A stretch of DNA of 34,414 bases from Tritrichomonas foetus. Lineage: Eukaryota > Parabasalia > Tritrichomonadida > Tritrichomonadidae. The stretch covers positions 1 through 34,414 of the forward strand of contig MLAK01000630.1 in NCBI GenBank assembly GCA_001839685.1. Reading direction: 5' to 3'. Positions 18,465 through 27,912 of this stretch are shown in pieces. Within the stretch, counting starts at the first letter, position 1, and the number at the start of each line of letters is the position of its first letter. The position numbers and the translations under genes are program-made. The notes beneath the pieces were generated by a model, which did no database searches, had not been told where the DNA came from, and saw only the letters and a list, made by a program, of their open reading frames with translations.

Positions 18465-18959
18465 TTATTGATCATTTTGATCTTTCATTTCATTATTATC
18501 ATCGACATATCCAACTTCTTTGTATTCTTTATACATCGGTGGAACTTCAATCCCTCTTGTGTAAAAATCCTCCCATTGTTTCAGCCTTAATAAGACTTGT
18601 TCGTCAGTTGTTGGAACAACTTTCATTGACATCCCCATTTTCTGATTGTGTTCTGGGGAGTTCAGATGTTTTAAGTAAATCGACGAATCGCGGAAAAAAA
18701 GCTGGCAAACTGGACATGAAAAATGGCCGATTTTATCAATCGGCACATTTTCGCCGATGACGCGCCGTTTGTTTATGCCGTGACTTAAATCAACGAAATC
18801 TGTTCGACTTACTAAATTGTTTAAAGGCTTTGTCGATATGGATTCCATTGCTTTTTTTGCTTCGCGCTTTTCTTTTTCGGATTTCATTCTTTCTTCGAAT
18901 CTCTTGTTGAAATGCTCTTCATCCCACTCATAGCGTCCATACTCGTCTCTTTTGGTCAT
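18465..18959 (-). CDS. Snu23/ZMAT2-like U4/U6.U5 tri-snRNP zinc-finger protein
   Basis: A 164-residue protein from the ATG at 18959. The N-terminal third is highly charged (EYGRYEWDEEHFNKRFEERM), as in Snu23/ZMAT2. A U1-type C2H2 zinc finger follows with Cys82, Cys85, His98 and His104 (FSCPVCQLFFRDSSIYLKHL). Next is MGMSMKVVPTTDEQVLLRLK, which matches the conserved GMSMRVE-type stretch right after the finger in ZMAT2. Length and order fit the family. Known role: a component of the spliceosomal U4/U6.U5 tri-snRNP that acts in activation of the spliceosome. Its presence implies that the organism splices introns. The C-terminal tail (YVDDNNEMKDQNDQ) is acidic. The neighbouring ankyrin gene has intron-like inserts, but that adjacency is probably coincidence. 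Confidence 0.85.
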   Translation of the reverse strand: MTKRDEYGRYEWDEEHFNKRFEERMKSEKEKREAKKAMESISTKPLNNLVSRTDFVDLSHGINKRRVIGENVPIDKIGHFSCPVCQLFFRDSSIYLKHLNSPEHNQKMGMSMKVVPTTDEQVLLRLKQWEDFYTRGIEVPPMYKEYKEVGYVDDNNEMKDQNDQ

Positions 18960-19476
18960 TGGAAATATATATCAAATATTTGACCTATTCTGAGGCTAAT
19001 TTGATGTACAAATCTTTGGAATTCTATGATTATTGGAAAATAGCAAGAATTGATGATGAATGTACTATTTTCACTTATTCAAGTGATATATATTGTATAA
19101 TAACATCTGTTTTATCAGTATTAGACTGTTTTGGTCATAAAATTCAATTTTTTCATCCAATGATTTCACAATAAAAAGCAAATATTTATTCAACACGTAT
19201 CTAAAAGATTATAATATAGTGAGTGATGACGAATAATGGTGAATTTACTTGTCGAAATCCTTAAAGATTCAACATTTAAACAATAGTAATTGATGCTAAT
19301 CACATTTTCCAAATGATATCATACTTTCCATTGCTTTGTCTCATTTCATGTCAAATGTAAAAGATATTATTACACTAGTACTTGAGAAAAATGTATTTAC
19401 CATAATTCAATAGAAGTTAAACTTTTTCAATACAAGATTTTGAATTAAATTGTCACAATTCAATTTCTATACGTTA
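18960..19476. other. divergent promoter region between Snu23-like gene and unknown gene
   Basis: Head-to-head genes are separated by 517 nt. No gene is supported; a 56-codon frame at 19004-19174 is doubtful. AACTTTTTCA occurs at 19420-19429 and TCACAATTC at 19453-19461, both shortly before the plus-strand ATG. Confidence 0.45.
19453..19461 (+). promoter_or_regulatory. initiator-like TCACAATTC
   Basis: TCACAATTC lies 22 nt (from its A) before the ATG at 19477 and resembles the TCAC-type initiators before the LRR, kinase and WD40 genes in this window. Motif match only. Confidence 0.4.
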
Positions 19477-20526
19477 ATGAAATCCAAAATGGATCCAGAT
19501 ATTGATTATAAGCCGCATTATTCGGTAAAGCCACCAAAAGTTCCAAAAAGCTCTCGAGGACCTCGCAGAATCGACAATTTAGTTGACTTAGAATCCGATT
19601 TATTCGATTTAACACTTTCAAAATTTGCACCGATGGAACCAGCATCCGATATTAAACGTAATCCAGTTCGAAATGTCAGAGTTTGGGAACATCACAACGA
19701 TAAAAACACAATCAGCGGTGGGCAAAGCGTTCAAAATATGGTTCACAAATTGAAAGACTGCGATCACTTTCGTGCTCGAAATATAAACAAACATAAAGAA
19801 TTTCACAACGAGTTGAAAGCATCAGAATATCGCTTAAATCTAGTCAAAAGAGGTGTTTCATTTAATAAACTTTTAAAAAATCCTACAGAAGAATATCAAA
19901 CAGTTGAACCAGAAAAAAGATTTGCAGGCATAAATGATGTCATCAGGAGAATCCCAACAAAGTACACTGGAATTCCACCAGTCAGAAAAATTCAATTTAT
20001 TCATCCAACATCTTCAAAACCACCGGAACGAGTTGATCTTGTCTCAAAAATTAACTTTTCTGAAGGACCAAAAGCAAAACTCAAACATATCAGACAGCAA
20101 TCTGCTGATCTTCAATTACAATACCATAACGAAATGATTGATCATTTAAATCACGCAAATGAAAGGCGCCAAAGAGCATCACAACAATTTTGGGATGATA
20201 TGATTGAATATGGAATTGACCGAGCACAACTAAATGCAAAAAGAGCTGCTCAAAAAAGCCGCTTAAGAGTTATGGGACAAATTGAATGGTGGGATGATTT
20301 TATGAGTTATGCATATCATACAAATTTAACAAAATATGAAGAAAAATTCATTGAAAGACTCTCAAGAAACCCAAAAATTACAACTTCTGAACTAATCAGA
20401 ATGATTCGAGAAATGGAAAGGAAACCAGAAAGGAAAAGATGTTTAGATTGGCTTTATTGGATCAATAATAAATGTAATATTGTAAATAAGACTACACTAA
20501 AGTTGATGCTTGAACATGAAATTTGA
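19477..20526 (+). CDS. unrecognised basic protein, partly coiled coil
   Basis: A 349-residue protein from the ATG at 19477; a second in-frame ATG at 19489 is also possible. The N-terminus is rich in Pro and Lys (DYKPHYSVKPPKVPKSSRGP). The centre is strongly basic and charged (KLKDCDHFRARNINKHKEFH), followed by a long helical stretch (LKHIRQQSADLQLQYHNEMI; NHANERRQRASQQFWDDMIE) and a C-terminal part rich in Trp and aromatics (GQIEWWDDFMSYAYHTNLTK; RKRCLDWLYWINNKCN). No signal peptide, membrane helix or catalytic motif is seen. The mix of basic, helical and aromatic segments would suit a cytoskeletal or axonemal protein, but this is only a guess from composition. The uninterrupted frame and even composition support a real gene. 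Confidence 0.75.
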   Translation: MKSKMDPDIDYKPHYSVKPPKVPKSSRGPRRIDNLVDLESDLFDLTLSKFAPMEPASDIKRNPVRNVRVWEHHNDKNTISGGQSVQNMVHKLKDCDHFRARNINKHKEFHNELKASEYRLNLVKRGVSFNKLLKNPTEEYQTVEPEKRFAGINDVIRRIPTKYTGIPPVRKIQFIHPTSSKPPERVDLVSKINFSEGPKAKLKHIRQQSADLQLQYHNEMIDHLNHANERRQRASQQFWDDMIEYGIDRAQLNAKRAAQKSRLRVMGQIEWWDDFMSYAYHTNLTKYEEKFIERLSRNPKITTSELIRMIREMERKPERKRCLDWLYWINNKCNIVNKTTLKLMLEHEI

Positions 20527-20989
20527 TATCAATACATACTATTATGTTTTGCCAATATAATTAGTAATGATATCATCAACACGAAAGTGAAATAGTGTTT
20601 CATAATTTACTTTGCTTTGTTTGTTTGATTAATTTTAATAATTGTTTGTATTTATATATTATTGTCTTATTGTTTATTAAAGATAATTTCGTTTTATTTC
20701 TTTTTTAATTTGTTTTTGATTGATTTTTGACCTCAATTATAATATTCAGAATTGATTTTGTGGCCAATTTACTGCGTGCATCATTCATTGACATTAGAAC
20801 TCAATTTGAAATTTATCCTGTCGATGAAAAAATCTGATATTTTATGTTGAGTCATATTATTATATCGATGATATCGAGTAGATAGAGTTAAGTTGGGAAT
20901 TTCTATTTTTATGATTAAGAGATAGGAAAAAAATTCAGAAATGCATATGAAGAGATTCTAATTTTACTAAAACAGGGATATTAATCGAT
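20527..20989. other. convergent 3' intergenic region, nothing notable
   Basis: 463 nt between the 3' ends of the unknown gene (+) and the kinase gene (-). AT-rich; no gene or clear repeat is seen. Confidence 0.5.
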
Positions 20990-22267
20990 TTAAGAATTGT
21001 ATAAAGTTGGACGAACAAAAATGGGTTTGGATTTTCTTCTTGGCTCATTTAATTGCTGCCTAATTAGATTTACTGGAGAGGCAGGCACTGGATGTAATAG
21101 TTTTTTCTCTCTGTGTGGAGTTGTTGCTTTGATCTTTGGAGAAAAAATAATTACTCTTTGTTTTTTATGTTTACTTTCAGGATCTTCCCTATTACATGAT
21201 ACCCTAAGATGTGTTGAATTACAAGAAGGTGGTAAACTTAAATATTTCATTTCATTAGTATTTGGTGGATTAAAAACTCCCCAAAATTTGCTCGTTTCTG
21301 ATCGATATAACATTCTAAAAGCTGCTGTTAAATCTGTGATTTCATTATTTTTCAAAAGTTCTGGCAAATTATCAACATTATATCCAATTTTCATCAACTG
21401 TTTAATAGTTTCATCATTGTGCTTTTCATTATAGTTATTTGTTATACTTACGATAAGCTCATAATCTTTTAATGAAAACCATGGATGTGATTTTATTTCT
21501 TTGATTGTTATTCTATCATTTACATTTTTCATCAAAAGTTTGGATATTAAGTCACATGAAACAACTGACATATCCTTATCAAAATACGGATCACTATATA
21601 AAATTCGCTGCATGAGCGCTGTTGTTGTTGGCCCTTCAAATGGGAGTCTACCGACAAGCATTGCATATAAAAAGATCCCAATTCCCCAAATATCAGTGGC
21701 TGCTGTATACATATGGCCTTTTATTATTTCTGGTGCTGCATATGGTGGTGAACCACATGGTGTTGTCATCAACTTATTTTCTAGAGTGAACTCGTGACTA
21801 AATCCAAAGTCAATTAATTTTAATACACCATACTTATCAAGTAAAATGTTTTCACATTTGATATCTCTATGAGCAATGTTTTGTTTGGTATGTAGATACT
21901 CAATGGCATATACAAGTTGTGCAAAATATTTCTTAGTCTTTTCTTCAGGTAACTTGCCCATGCTATTGATATAATCAAGAAAATTTCCTTTTTCTGCTAA
22001 TTCAATAATGATAAAATAGAATTCATTATTTTCGAAAACATCAAATAATGATGCAATGAATGGATTCTCTAATTGTCTATGAATCAATGCTTCGCGCTGT
22101 AACCTAATAAGACTTTCTTCTGTCATAGTTGACTTTTCTATGATTTTAACTGCAACTTCAACCCTAGTTTTGATATGGATTCCTCTCCATACTGACGCAT
22201 ATCCACCCACATCTATTTCAAATAAGAGTTGATAATTTCCAATGAGAAATCCACAGTCTGGGTTCAT
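20990..22267 (-). CDS. CAMK/AMPK-related serine/threonine protein kinase
   Basis: A 425-residue protein from the ATG at 22267. The kinase domain spans about 10-268 and has all core residues: glycine loop DVGGYASV (the first Gly is Asp), VAVK Lys41, helix-C Glu59, HRDIKCEN with catalytic Asp135, DFG Asp153, activation loop TTPCGSPPYAAPE, DIWGIGIFLYAMLVGRLPF and a terminal HPWF. HRDIK and CGSPPYAAPE place it in the CAMK-like/SNF1-AMPK-related group of Ser/Thr kinases. After the domain, residues about 285-325 (ETIKQLMKIGYNVDNLPELL...LTAAFRMLYR) resemble the UBA/autoinhibitory element of AMPK-related kinases. The C-terminus is basic and Ser/Pro-rich (KHKKQRVIIFSPKIKATTPH). Expected to be active; the T-loop Thr pair would be the place for activating phosphorylation. 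Substrate unknown. Trichomonads have many kinases of this type. Confidence 0.93.
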   Translation of the reverse strand: MNPDCGFLIGNYQLLFEIDVGGYASVWRGIHIKTRVEVAVKIIEKSTMTEESLIRLQREALIHRQLENPFIASLFDVFENNEFYFIIIELAEKGNFLDYINSMGKLPEEKTKKYFAQLVYAIEYLHTKQNIAHRDIKCENILLDKYGVLKLIDFGFSHEFTLENKLMTTPCGSPPYAAPEIIKGHMYTAATDIWGIGIFLYAMLVGRLPFEGPTTTALMQRILYSDPYFDKDMSVVSCDLISKLLMKNVNDRITIKEIKSHPWFSLKDYELIVSITNNYNEKHNDETIKQLMKIGYNVDNLPELLKNNEITDLTAAFRMLYRSETSKFWGVFNPPNTNEMKYLSLPPSCNSTHLRVSCNREDPESKHKKQRVIIFSPKIKATTPHREKKLLHPVPASPVNLIRQQLNEPRRKSKPIFVRPTLYNS

Positions 22268-22282
22268 TAAATAACTTAAAAA

Positions 22283-22292
22283 CTTTTTGTGA
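22283..22292 (-). promoter_or_regulatory. initiator-like TCACAAAAAG for kinase gene
   Basis: Reads TCACAAAAAG on the minus strand, with its A (22290) 23 nt before the kinase ATG. Motif match only. Confidence 0.35.
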
Positions 22293-23004
22293 TTTTTTTA
22301 TGTGATTAATCTTCTACAATTCGTTCAAAGCATATTTTCAATAATCTGAAATCAATGAAAAACTTTCAACATATTCTCAATTTTTTGTTTATATCATTTA
22401 AAATATTCTCTAAATTATTTTGTTACACTCTGCCAACATTGAATGATCGAAAATATTTACTGAAATAGTATTTTATGAAGTCTTTTTTATTTAACTCTAA
22501 AGATATTTAATAGTTACAGTATGACTTCTCATGAATTGAAAAGCTATAATAGTTTCTTGATCTAAAATTGTATTAGTTCTATAAAAAGATAGACTAATTT
22601 TAAAATGTGTTAATTTATATTTTTGGTAATGGCCTTTTTGAATTTGATCAAATTAAACAATGAAAAAAATTTCGCTTATTTTTTATTTTATTTATTGAAG
22701 AATCATCATATATTCATGCTTCTGATCGATGTACAAGGAATTGGTAACCAGAAATATCCTTTGAAAAGCAAACTCCTATTTGAATACATGATGCTTCAAT
22801 CATTTTTGGAATTTGATTTATTTTTTGTGGGAAAGTTTTCATGATTATTTATTGGGAGGGTGCTTCGTTTTTTCCAGAACATTTTAACGACATTCAGAAA
22901 ACTATTCAGAAATATCTTCCATTTACCAATAAGTAACAACTTGATTTATTGATATTATATCATCATCTATTGATCAATGGATCTATTGAAAATTTGATGG
23001 TGGA

Positions 23005-23058
23005 TCAGTTAACATTTTTATTGTTAACTGATTTTAGTTAATATTTCGTCAGTTAACA
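23005..23058. promoter_or_regulatory. three TCAGTTAACA sites, two in a hairpin
   Basis: TCAGTTAACA at 23005-23014, its exact complement TGTTAACTGA at 23022-23031 after a 7-nt spacer, and a third TCAGTTAACA at 23049-23058. All lie 80-135 nt before the ATG at 23139. The core CAGTTA (TAACTG) matches the general Myb recognition element YAAC(G/T)G. Myb binding is an inference. Confidence 0.5.
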
Positions 23059-23111
23059 CAAATGAACTTCCCGGAAAGATATTCGCCATAAATTCACCTT
23101 AACGACTTTGA

Positions 23112-23121
23112 TCATATATTT
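23112..23121 (+). promoter_or_regulatory. initiator-like TCATATATTT
   Basis: TCATATATTT followed by a pyrimidine run, with its A (23114) 25 nt before the ATG at 23139. Similar to the TCATATT before the bZIP gene. Confidence 0.35.
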
Positions 23122-23138
23122 CTCCTTTTTTGTTTTAC

Positions 23139-24323
23139 ATGAATAATCCATTCCAAGCTCTAGATCCGACATCTCCAGAAAACAATGAAGGAGAAAAAGA
23201 TAATGGTGACCAAAAAACCCAACAACCAAGCCAAATTGCCAATACATTTTTACAGCAAATTCAAAATTCTCCGATATCGTCTCTATCTGAATTAGCCGAA
23301 AAAATCGAAGTCAGTTTAGCCATAGAACCAGACAACAAATTGAATTTCCTCAAAAATTTCGACAAATACTCAGTCACAGTTCTCGAATATGAAGAGGATA
23401 TGAAGAAACGGCTGAGCTGCTTTGAGGACAAAGAAGATCTGTTATTTCTCAAAAGAATCAACGACATAATTGCAGCTTTCGATACGTTCGATTTAAGACC
23501 ATTACTCGACCAAATAATAGAAAGCCTCAACCAGCCGGAACCGACCGGCCACGGTGGCCTATTCTTACTCGGAATTATTGTCGCTCGACGCCCGGACTTA
23601 ATTACGCCAAAATTATTGTCATTCTCGCATACGAATATGACGAAAGTAGCGCCAATTATATGCTGGATAATTGGCCATGCAACCTCTAGTTTGACCATAC
23701 AACATCTTGATCCACTTTTGAGTCATCAACTGCTTGAAATATTTTTGCCTGAATTGCTCAATCGGGAAAAGTCGAGCAATGCTGTTTCGGTTTGTGCTGC
23801 TCATTTGATTGCTACCGCTTTTGCACAACAAAACGTAATGCGCGCATCTGCTGCACATTACGTGCGAATATTAAATTTGACGAAAATAACGAAATCAACG
23901 CGTGATAAACGTGTTTCGTCTATTTTCAAACGCCTCATTGATAAATTAACGGTTGTTGATATGAAGGACTTAGCACATCAAATGTTTGACATATTTCCTG
24001 ATGCTCCAAAATTCGCCTGCGAGCTTTTCATTCAAGAAGCTACAAAAAAGAATGGTGGAAATGCATCTTTTGTCGATGGTTGGATTGAAGCTCATTCCAA
24101 TCATAAAAAGGCATCAATGAAATATCTCACTGAAGTTTTGGGAAGCCTTCCTGAATATGTTGTAAATAAATTCCCGATGGAGGATTTGATCAAAGGCGGA
24201 GATTTAGCAAAGTTGGCTGCAATGAAGGTTCAATTGACAAACTCCAGTTTTAAATTCATTTTCATTTTAGTGATTGTGGCGATTTTATATACAACTTGGA
24301 ACAAAAGGATGTCACCAACTTGA
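23139..24323 (+). CDS. tail-anchored all-helical membrane protein, possibly TMEM214-like
   Basis: A 394-residue protein from the ATG at 23139; the frame extends three codons upstream to a TTG, but ATG is preferred. The N-terminus (about 1-40) is polar and probably disordered. The middle (about 40-360) is alternating helices resembling HEAT/armadillo folds (IICWIIGHATSSLTIQHLDP; LLSHQLLEIFLPELLNREKS). Near the C-terminus is one strong hydrophobic segment at about 370-386 (FKFIFILVIVAILYTTW) followed by a basic tail, NKRMSPT: a C-terminal membrane anchor with the bulk of the protein in the cytosol, likely on the ER or another endomembrane. The arrangement, and the stretch FVDGWIEAHSNHKKASMKYL before the anchor, recall TMEM214, an ER-anchored protein, but the match is weak. 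Gene borders: divergent from the kinase, convergent with the CFAP58-like gene. Confidence 0.8.
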   Translation: MNNPFQALDPTSPENNEGEKDNGDQKTQQPSQIANTFLQQIQNSPISSLSELAEKIEVSLAIEPDNKLNFLKNFDKYSVTVLEYEEDMKKRLSCFEDKEDLLFLKRINDIIAAFDTFDLRPLLDQIIESLNQPEPTGHGGLFLLGIIVARRPDLITPKLLSFSHTNMTKVAPIICWIIGHATSSLTIQHLDPLLSHQLLEIFLPELLNREKSSNAVSVCAAHLIATAFAQQNVMRASAAHYVRILNLTKITKSTRDKRVSSIFKRLIDKLTVVDMKDLAHQMFDIFPDAPKFACELFIQEATKKNGGNASFVDGWIEAHSNHKKASMKYLTEVLGSLPEYVVNKFPMEDLIKGGDLAKLAAMKVQLTNSSFKFIFILVIVAILYTTWNKRMSPT

Positions 24324-24818
24324 AAATGTAATTTTTTGGTTTCCTTGAGTTGTGTTGCTTATTGTTCTTATTTTTATTGTTTTCATTTCTTTCTTTCAAT
24401 GTTTATTAAAGTACAATTATATATATAATTTCTCTTTTTATATATATATATATATTTTTCAGAAATATATAGATACATTTTGTTTTTGTTTTTATTTTAA
24501 TTTGAATATCGTTTTATGATATTCATTCAAATCATTTAAGATTTTTAAAATTCCATTGGTATCACTAATAAAAAGAATTCATTTTACTGGAGCAATTTTG
24601 AGAAACAGCATCATCTCATATATCACAGGCAAGTAATTTAGCCAATTTTTCCTTTCTATGATAATAGATTGATCTCACCATATTACTTTCATAAATGATT
24701 CACTTTTTTAACATACATAGGTGGAAAAAGATGTGGAATTTAGTCAAATAGAAAAAGCAAAGAAAGAAAAAATCGGCGACAAATAAAAAACAACATAACA
24801 TTTTTAACAAATAAATAA
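24324..24818. other. convergent 3' intergenic region with TA microsatellite
   Basis: 495 nt between the 3' ends of two converging genes. Contains (TA)n-type runs around 24418-24456. No gene seen. Confidence 0.5.
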
Positions 24819-27518
24819 TTATTTCAACGCATATCTATTATAATTATATCGCGGTGATGCCATTGGCTTTGGCATTTTAATTTTAGGTGCAGGTGATTTA
24901 TGCCGGTATCTTTGTGAATGAATTTTCACTGGTGGTAAATCTGCAAATTTCCCTCTATTTTGATGAATTGTTAATGATGGAACTCTTGACATATTCTTTA
25001 ATCTTGGTGAACTTTCAGGATACATAACAACAGAAGGTTCAGTAATGAATGATTCGAGTTCATTTCTAAGTTCTCTGTTTGATTGTTTCAGTGATTGTGC
25101 AATACTTTTTCTTTGTGATACTTGAAGTCTTGCAGCTTCATTTTTTTCTCTTTTATGAGCAGCTTCATTCAAATTTCCACGAAGTAATTCTTGGTATTTT
25201 GCAATTTCTTTTTCTTTTTCTTTCAGATTTTCATTATAAGTTTGGATATAATCTTTAACTTGATCAACAGTGAAATTACACATTCGTTCTTTCATTGTAT
25301 CTAATTTCTTTTGAAGTTCGTCTCGTGTTTTCTGAAGTCCTTCAAGAGTATTCATTGCATCAACGATTCTTTGGTTTAAGTTTAAGTAATATTGATGCTG
25401 TAAAACTGTTTCATTATCAACAGCCCCAGTAATCATAGAAGGTGTAATATGAATTTTTGAATTAAATAGTCCGTAAAGTGTCATTTTCCTCTTTCTTTCA
25501 ATTGCCAACATATCAATAAATCTTTTTTCCTCATTTTGAAGATCAATTACATGATCTACCTTCTTTTCTAGTTCAGCTGTTCGTTTTTGTTTTGCTTTTA
25601 GTTCATCTTGAAGTTTAAATATTTGTTTCATATTTTCATTAAACAATTTTTCACTTTTTTGTCGATAAGCTTCACCCGAATCAATTTCAGATTTTAATTG
25701 TTCAGATTGTCGTTTTTTGATATCGAGTTGGCTTTTCAACATCTCTAAATTATTTACAACAATATGATATTCTTTTACATGAAGTGTATGATTTCTATCA
25801 GTTTCTTCAAGAACTCTTGTTAAAGAGCGTTGTTCAGCTTGTAGTTTCTGTGTTGCATTTCTTGATGCTTCAATTCCTTCTAGTGCTGTAGTTTTCATTT
25901 TATCTAATGATTCTGAAGTAATATTTGCTTCAACTTTCATAACTTTGCTCATTTTCGTATCTTCAATTATTTTATCAATTTTGTCAGTCATCATTTCAAT
26001 TGATGAAACGAGTTGATCATACTGTGATTGTAATTCTGATTGTTCATTTCGAGTTTTTTCAAATTGTCTTTTGAATTGCATTTTTTCTTGTACAAGTTTA
26101 TCAATTAATTCAGTTTGTTGATCTATTCGGGTTTTTAAATATTTATGTTTTTCTAGTAAATTGTTATTTTCAATTATTCCATTTTCCACATTTTCATGAA
26201 TATTAAGTATCTTAGTTTGAATATCGTTAGTTTCTATAGTTTTAGCGTAAATTTCAGAATTTAGTTTTGATATTTTTTCTTTCATTCGTGCTAAACTTTG
26301 TTTTTTATGAGTTGTTTCAGTTGTTATATTATTAGTCATATTATTCATTTTGTGAGAGAGGAAAATTTCTTCTTGAAATTCTTTTCTTTGATTTGAAGCC
26401 TCAACTTTTTCTTGCATGAGAACTCTATTATTTGTCTTATTATCATTTGCCTTTTTAGTCATTAAAAATTGCAGATTAATGAGTTGGAGTCTCATTTGAC
26501 GACTCTTTTCCATTAATTCTGCTTTTTCTTGTTGATTTTTCATATGTTGATTATAGAGTCTAGTATATTCAGCTAAGTTTGATTCATAATCTTGTGATAA
26601 ATTAACATCTTGATTATTAAAATCGATTATATTCTGTGAAATTTTTTTAATCTGGTTATCTAGAAAAATCTTTTTATCTATATTTCCTTGTGTGAACTTT
26701 TTCAATTCTCTAAGTTTGTTTGGATGTTTTGAATTTTTTTGTCTAATGTTCGAATTTTCCATTTTCATTGATTGAATTTGAACCATCATATCATTATTAA
26801 TTTGCTGTAATTCATTAACATTTTTTCTTTTTTCTTCAATTGGATTAATTTTTGATTCTTTTTCATCTGAAAAATTTTCGATTTTATTTTCAATTATTTT
26901 GATATCTTCTTTTGTTTGATTTTTCTCTTCAATTGTGGTTAAAATTTGATCTTCACAATTTTGTAAATCGGTCTCCATTCTATCGATTTCATTTTGAAAC
27001 CATATTTGGTCGCTTTGTATATCGTTCAAAAGTTGATTTGTTGTTTCGATTTGTTCGTGAATGTCTGAAACGATTTGTTCATTTCTTTCTAATTCTTTAT
27101 GAACTTCTTCTGACGGCTGTAAAGCCTTTTTTATTTCGAGATATTGTTTTCGCAAATTAATGAGTTCTTCTCGTGTTTCAGATTCACCAGTTTGACTAAG
27201 CTCGAGCTGCAGTTTTGCCTTGTCATATTCACTTTTCAAAGTTTCTAAAATATTTCGATTTTCGGTTGTGTATTTCAGAATATCGGAAATTTTGTTAGCA
27301 TTTACGATAACAACTGAATTCATTTCTCTACAGAATTGGACGAGCTTTAAGTTTCGCTGGTAGGCTTCGTCAAATAGATAAAACATTTTATTATAGGTGG
27401 CGAGATAGGGCGTGGCTGGATTGTCGTCTGTGATTTCTGAGTTAAGCTGTTGAACAGCGTCTGAGATATGAGAGTGGAGATCGGAATCTGCTGTAAATTG
27501 GGGGGCTGCTTTGGACAT
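24819..27518 (-). CDS. CFAP58-like flagellar coiled-coil protein
   Basis: From the ATG at 27518 the protein has 899 residues; an earlier in-frame ATG at 27572 would add 18, and the frame is open to a TTG at 27641. I prefer 27518 because MSKAAPQFTADSD leads directly into the conserved part. Nearly the whole chain is coiled coil, with heptads and many Glu, Lys and Gln. The N-terminal block (YNKMFYLFDEAYQRNLKLVQ, then FCREMNSVVIVNANKISDIL, ILETLKSEYDKAKLQL, ETREELINLRKQY) follows CFAP58/CCDC147, where a CRELNAEIV-NAAKV segment is followed by a repeated-helix block. Length (about 870 in the family) fits. The C-terminus is short, basic and Pro-rich (HKSPAPKIKMPKPMASPRYN). Known role: an axonemal or flagellar-base protein needed for motile flagella. 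This agrees with a flagellated protist. Confidence 0.75.
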   Translation of the reverse strand: MSKAAPQFTADSDLHSHISDAVQQLNSEITDDNPATPYLATYNKMFYLFDEAYQRNLKLVQFCREMNSVVIVNANKISDILKYTTENRNILETLKSEYDKAKLQLELSQTGESETREELINLRKQYLEIKKALQPSEEVHKELERNEQIVSDIHEQIETTNQLLNDIQSDQIWFQNEIDRMETDLQNCEDQILTTIEEKNQTKEDIKIIENKIENFSDEKESKINPIEEKRKNVNELQQINNDMMVQIQSMKMENSNIRQKNSKHPNKLRELKKFTQGNIDKKIFLDNQIKKISQNIIDFNNQDVNLSQDYESNLAEYTRLYNQHMKNQQEKAELMEKSRQMRLQLINLQFLMTKKANDNKTNNRVLMQEKVEASNQRKEFQEEIFLSHKMNNMTNNITTETTHKKQSLARMKEKISKLNSEIYAKTIETNDIQTKILNIHENVENGIIENNNLLEKHKYLKTRIDQQTELIDKLVQEKMQFKRQFEKTRNEQSELQSQYDQLVSSIEMMTDKIDKIIEDTKMSKVMKVEANITSESLDKMKTTALEGIEASRNATQKLQAEQRSLTRVLEETDRNHTLHVKEYHIVVNNLEMLKSQLDIKKRQSEQLKSEIDSGEAYRQKSEKLFNENMKQIFKLQDELKAKQKRTAELEKKVDHVIDLQNEEKRFIDMLAIERKRKMTLYGLFNSKIHITPSMITGAVDNETVLQHQYYLNLNQRIVDAMNTLEGLQKTRDELQKKLDTMKERMCNFTVDQVKDYIQTYNENLKEKEKEIAKYQELLRGNLNEAAHKREKNEAARLQVSQRKSIAQSLKQSNRELRNELESFITEPSVVMYPESSPRLKNMSRVPSLTIHQNRGKFADLPPVKIHSQRYRHKSPAPKIKMPKPMASPRYNYNRYALK

Positions 27519-27912
27519 CGACGATGTAACGGCTAAAAACCGAAATCTTTTGGGAAATATTTTACCTTTCATTTGAAAAAAGTGTCCGTTAGGATTTTCA
27601 TCTTTTTCTGAATGTGCGATTGGAATAACATGGGAATTCAATCATGTATTTAGTCGTAATATTATACACTTAACTTAATATAACAAAATTTAAAACAAAC
27701 AACATATAGTTCCTGAGATATAAGTATCGATATATTGACAGATTCTTATGAAAAAGTTCATTTGAAGAGAGGTTTTTCTTCGATAATTTTCACAATGATT
27801 CTGAATTTACAAAAACTTTTTCAGAGATTATTTGATCATGCAAAATCAAAAGTTGGATTTCACAAAAAAATTGAAAGTGTTGTCAACAATTTGTCAGCAC
27901 AACATAATTCTA
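27519..27912. other. divergent promoter region
   Basis: 394 nt (from the chosen starts) separate the CFAP58-like gene (-) from the small acidic gene (+). AACTTTTTCA occurs at 27814-27823 and its complement TGAAAAAGTT at 27749-27758. Overlapping open frames in this stretch start with TTG and are not called. Confidence 0.4.

Larger units (their letters stand above)
22268..23138. other. divergent intergenic region with TCAGTTAACA cluster
   Basis: Head-to-head region between the kinase (-) and the tail-anchored gene (+). A 71-codon frame at 22629-22844 is doubtful. Three TCAGTTAACA sites lie near the plus-strand gene (23005-23058). A TCACAAAAAG initiator candidate for the kinase lies on the minus strand at 22283-22292. 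Confidence 0.5.

Noticed and set aside
19004..19174. 56-codon plus-strand frame in the divergent promoter region
   Set aside because: Short, no domain, and lies where two promoters should be.
20997..21434. 145-codon plus-strand frame antisense to the kinase
   Set aside because: Overlaps the kinase C-terminal coding region; hydrophobic by reverse-complement composition.
22629..22844. 71-codon frame with ATG upstream of the tail-anchored gene
   Set aside because: Phe/Leu/Lys-rich, no domain, no initiator-like motif close by; could be a relic but evidence is too thin.
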